DNA of 6,339 nucleotides from Paracoccaceae bacterium (lineage in GTDB: Bacteria > Pseudomonadota > Alphaproteobacteria > Rhodobacterales > Rhodobacteraceae): assembly GCA_029881635.1 (NCBI GenBank), contig JAOUMG010000125.1:1-6339 (forward strand). The letters run 5' to 3'. Numbering within the stretch: position 1 is the stretch's first letter; the number at the start of each line of letters is the position of its first letter. A program made the position numbers and the translations under genes. Positions 5,598 through 6,339 of the stretch are shown here, piece after piece. The notes below the pieces were generated by a model. The model was not told where the DNA came from, made no database searches, and saw only the letters and a list, made by a program, of their open reading frames with translations.

Positions 5598-6339
5598 TCA
5601 GGTCCAGTCTTTGGTTGCGATCACATTACCAGCCAAACGGCGGGCTTCGCGGTCCATGTCGAGAACCATATCGAGGCTGAGAGGCGGTTTGCCAAGACCT
5701 GATTGCCCCGAAAGTTGATCAAGTACCTCTTCGACCACAGCAGCCATGGCTGAAAATCCGATGTTGCCCGCGATAAATCCATCAAGCGCCACCTCTTTGG
5801 CCGCATTGAAAGCGGCCCCGGCAAGCCCGCCTGTGGCCATCACATCCCGCGCCAGCCTCAGGGCCGGGTAACGGGCGGGATCGGGTTCGGCAAAGGTCAA
5901 CTGACCGACCGAGGCCAGATCAAGCCGGGCTACGGGCAGATGGGTGCGGTCGGGCCAGTTCAACGCATAGCCAATCGCGTGCCGCATATCGGGTGCCCCG
6001 AGATGGCCGATCATGCCGCCATCGCGAAAACTGACCAATGCATGCAGCATCGATTCCTGATGCACCAGTACCTCGATCTGTTCTGGCTCAATTCCGAAGA
6101 ATTCGCGGGTTTCGATGATCTCAAGCGCCTTGTTGAACATAGAGGCTGAATCGATGGTGATGCGCTGCCCCATCGCCCAGTTCGGATGCATGGAAGCCTC
6201 TTCCACCGTGGCCCGTGCCAGCCGTTCGAGCGGCCAGTCACGAAAAGCGCCGCCAGAGGCAGTAATTGTAATCCGTTCGACCGCTGCCATATCCTCGCCA
6301 ACCAGCGCCTGAAACACTGCGGAATGTTCACTGTCAACT
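5598..6339 (-). CDS. dxr: Dxr, 1-deoxy-D-xylulose 5-phosphate reductoisomerase (3' part, cut by window edge)
   Basis: Second enzyme of the MEP isoprenoid pathway: NADPH-dependent conversion of DXP to 2-C-methyl-D-erythritol 4-phosphate in the cytoplasm. The visible 246 residues begin in VDSEHSAVFQAL, the metal-binding motif (Asp and Glu of DSEH; E. coli Asp150/Glu152 by family). Next comes TASGGAF, then the flexible-loop MHPNW and the substrate-binding run ITIDSASMFNKALEIIE, with the Ser, Asn, Lys and Glu expected to hold phosphate and metal. The C-terminal helical domain is complete to the stop at 5600-5598. About 150 N-terminal residues, including the NADPH-binding Rossmann part, lie beyond the window. 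No catalytic residue in the visible part is missing. In related bacteria uppS and cdsA commonly lie upstream, but they are not visible here. Confidence 0.97.
   Translation of the reverse strand, partial: VDSEHSAVFQALVGEDMAAVERITITASGGAFRDWPLERLARATVEEASMHPNWAMGQRITIDSASMFNKALEIIETREFFGIEPEQIEVLVHQESMLHALVSFRDGGMIGHLGAPDMRHAIGYALNWPDRTHLPVARLDLASVGQLTFAEPDPARYPALRLARDVMATGGLAGAAFNAAKEVALDGFIAGNIGFSAMAAVVEEVLDQLSGQSGLGKPPLSLDMVLDMDREARRLAGNVIATKDWT

Noticed and set aside
1..6339. A novel defence, mobile or secondary-metabolism system
   Set aside because: Every large gene is a conserved housekeeping envelope or isoprenoid gene in a known order. No transposase, integrase, repeat array or foreign-looking composition was seen.

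Overview
The window is one continuous minus-strand block of cell-envelope biosynthesis genes. Read 5'->3' on the minus strand (from high to low coordinate) the order is: dxr (3' part only), rseP, a small predicted membrane protein, bamA, skp/ompH, fabZ and lpxA (5' part only). This order, and the wording of the proteins (for example the RseP stretch with HEYGH and GGYVKFLGDANAAS, and the OmpH-type Skp with a poorly conserved tail), is what I expect from an alphaproteobacterium, most likely a Rhodobacterales/Roseobacter-type marine bacterium. Base composition looks moderately GC-rich by eye. No mobile element, tRNA, rRNA, CRISPR array or toxin/defence gene is visible.

Layout. 5598-6339: C-terminal ~246 residues of Dxr (MEP isoprenoid pathway). 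4257-5594: RseP site-2 protease, starting at a TTG three bases after the dxr stop. 3833-4256: a 424-base stretch between the two large genes. It holds a 54-codon single-membrane-segment ORF (3969-4133), then a stem-loop with a short U-run (3901-3937) that looks like an intrinsic terminator, whose U-run runs directly into a perfect TTGACA (3897-3902) proposed as the -35 of the bamA promoter. 1502-3832: BamA with signal peptide, five POTRA domains, barrel and C-terminal Phe. 897-1502: Skp, whose ATG overlaps the bamA stop (TGATG). 318-776: FabZ, preceded by a 120-base gap with a stem-loop and a strong Shine-Dalgarno. 1-316: first 105 codons of LpxA, one base after the fabZ stop.

How the genes fit together: Skp escorts unfolded outer-membrane proteins through the periplasm to BamA, which folds them into the outer membrane. 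FabZ acts on (3R)-hydroxyacyl-ACP, the same class of substrate that LpxA uses for the first step of lipid A synthesis, so the two sit at the phospholipid/LPS branch point. RseP cleaves membrane-bound regulators, in E. coli those of the envelope-stress response. Dxr supplies isoprenoid precursors, including undecaprenyl carrier lipid.

Assessment: this is a well-known conserved locus, not a new system. The parts worth a second look are the small membrane-protein ORF and the overlapping terminator/promoter between rseP and bamA, which would split the cluster into two transcription units.
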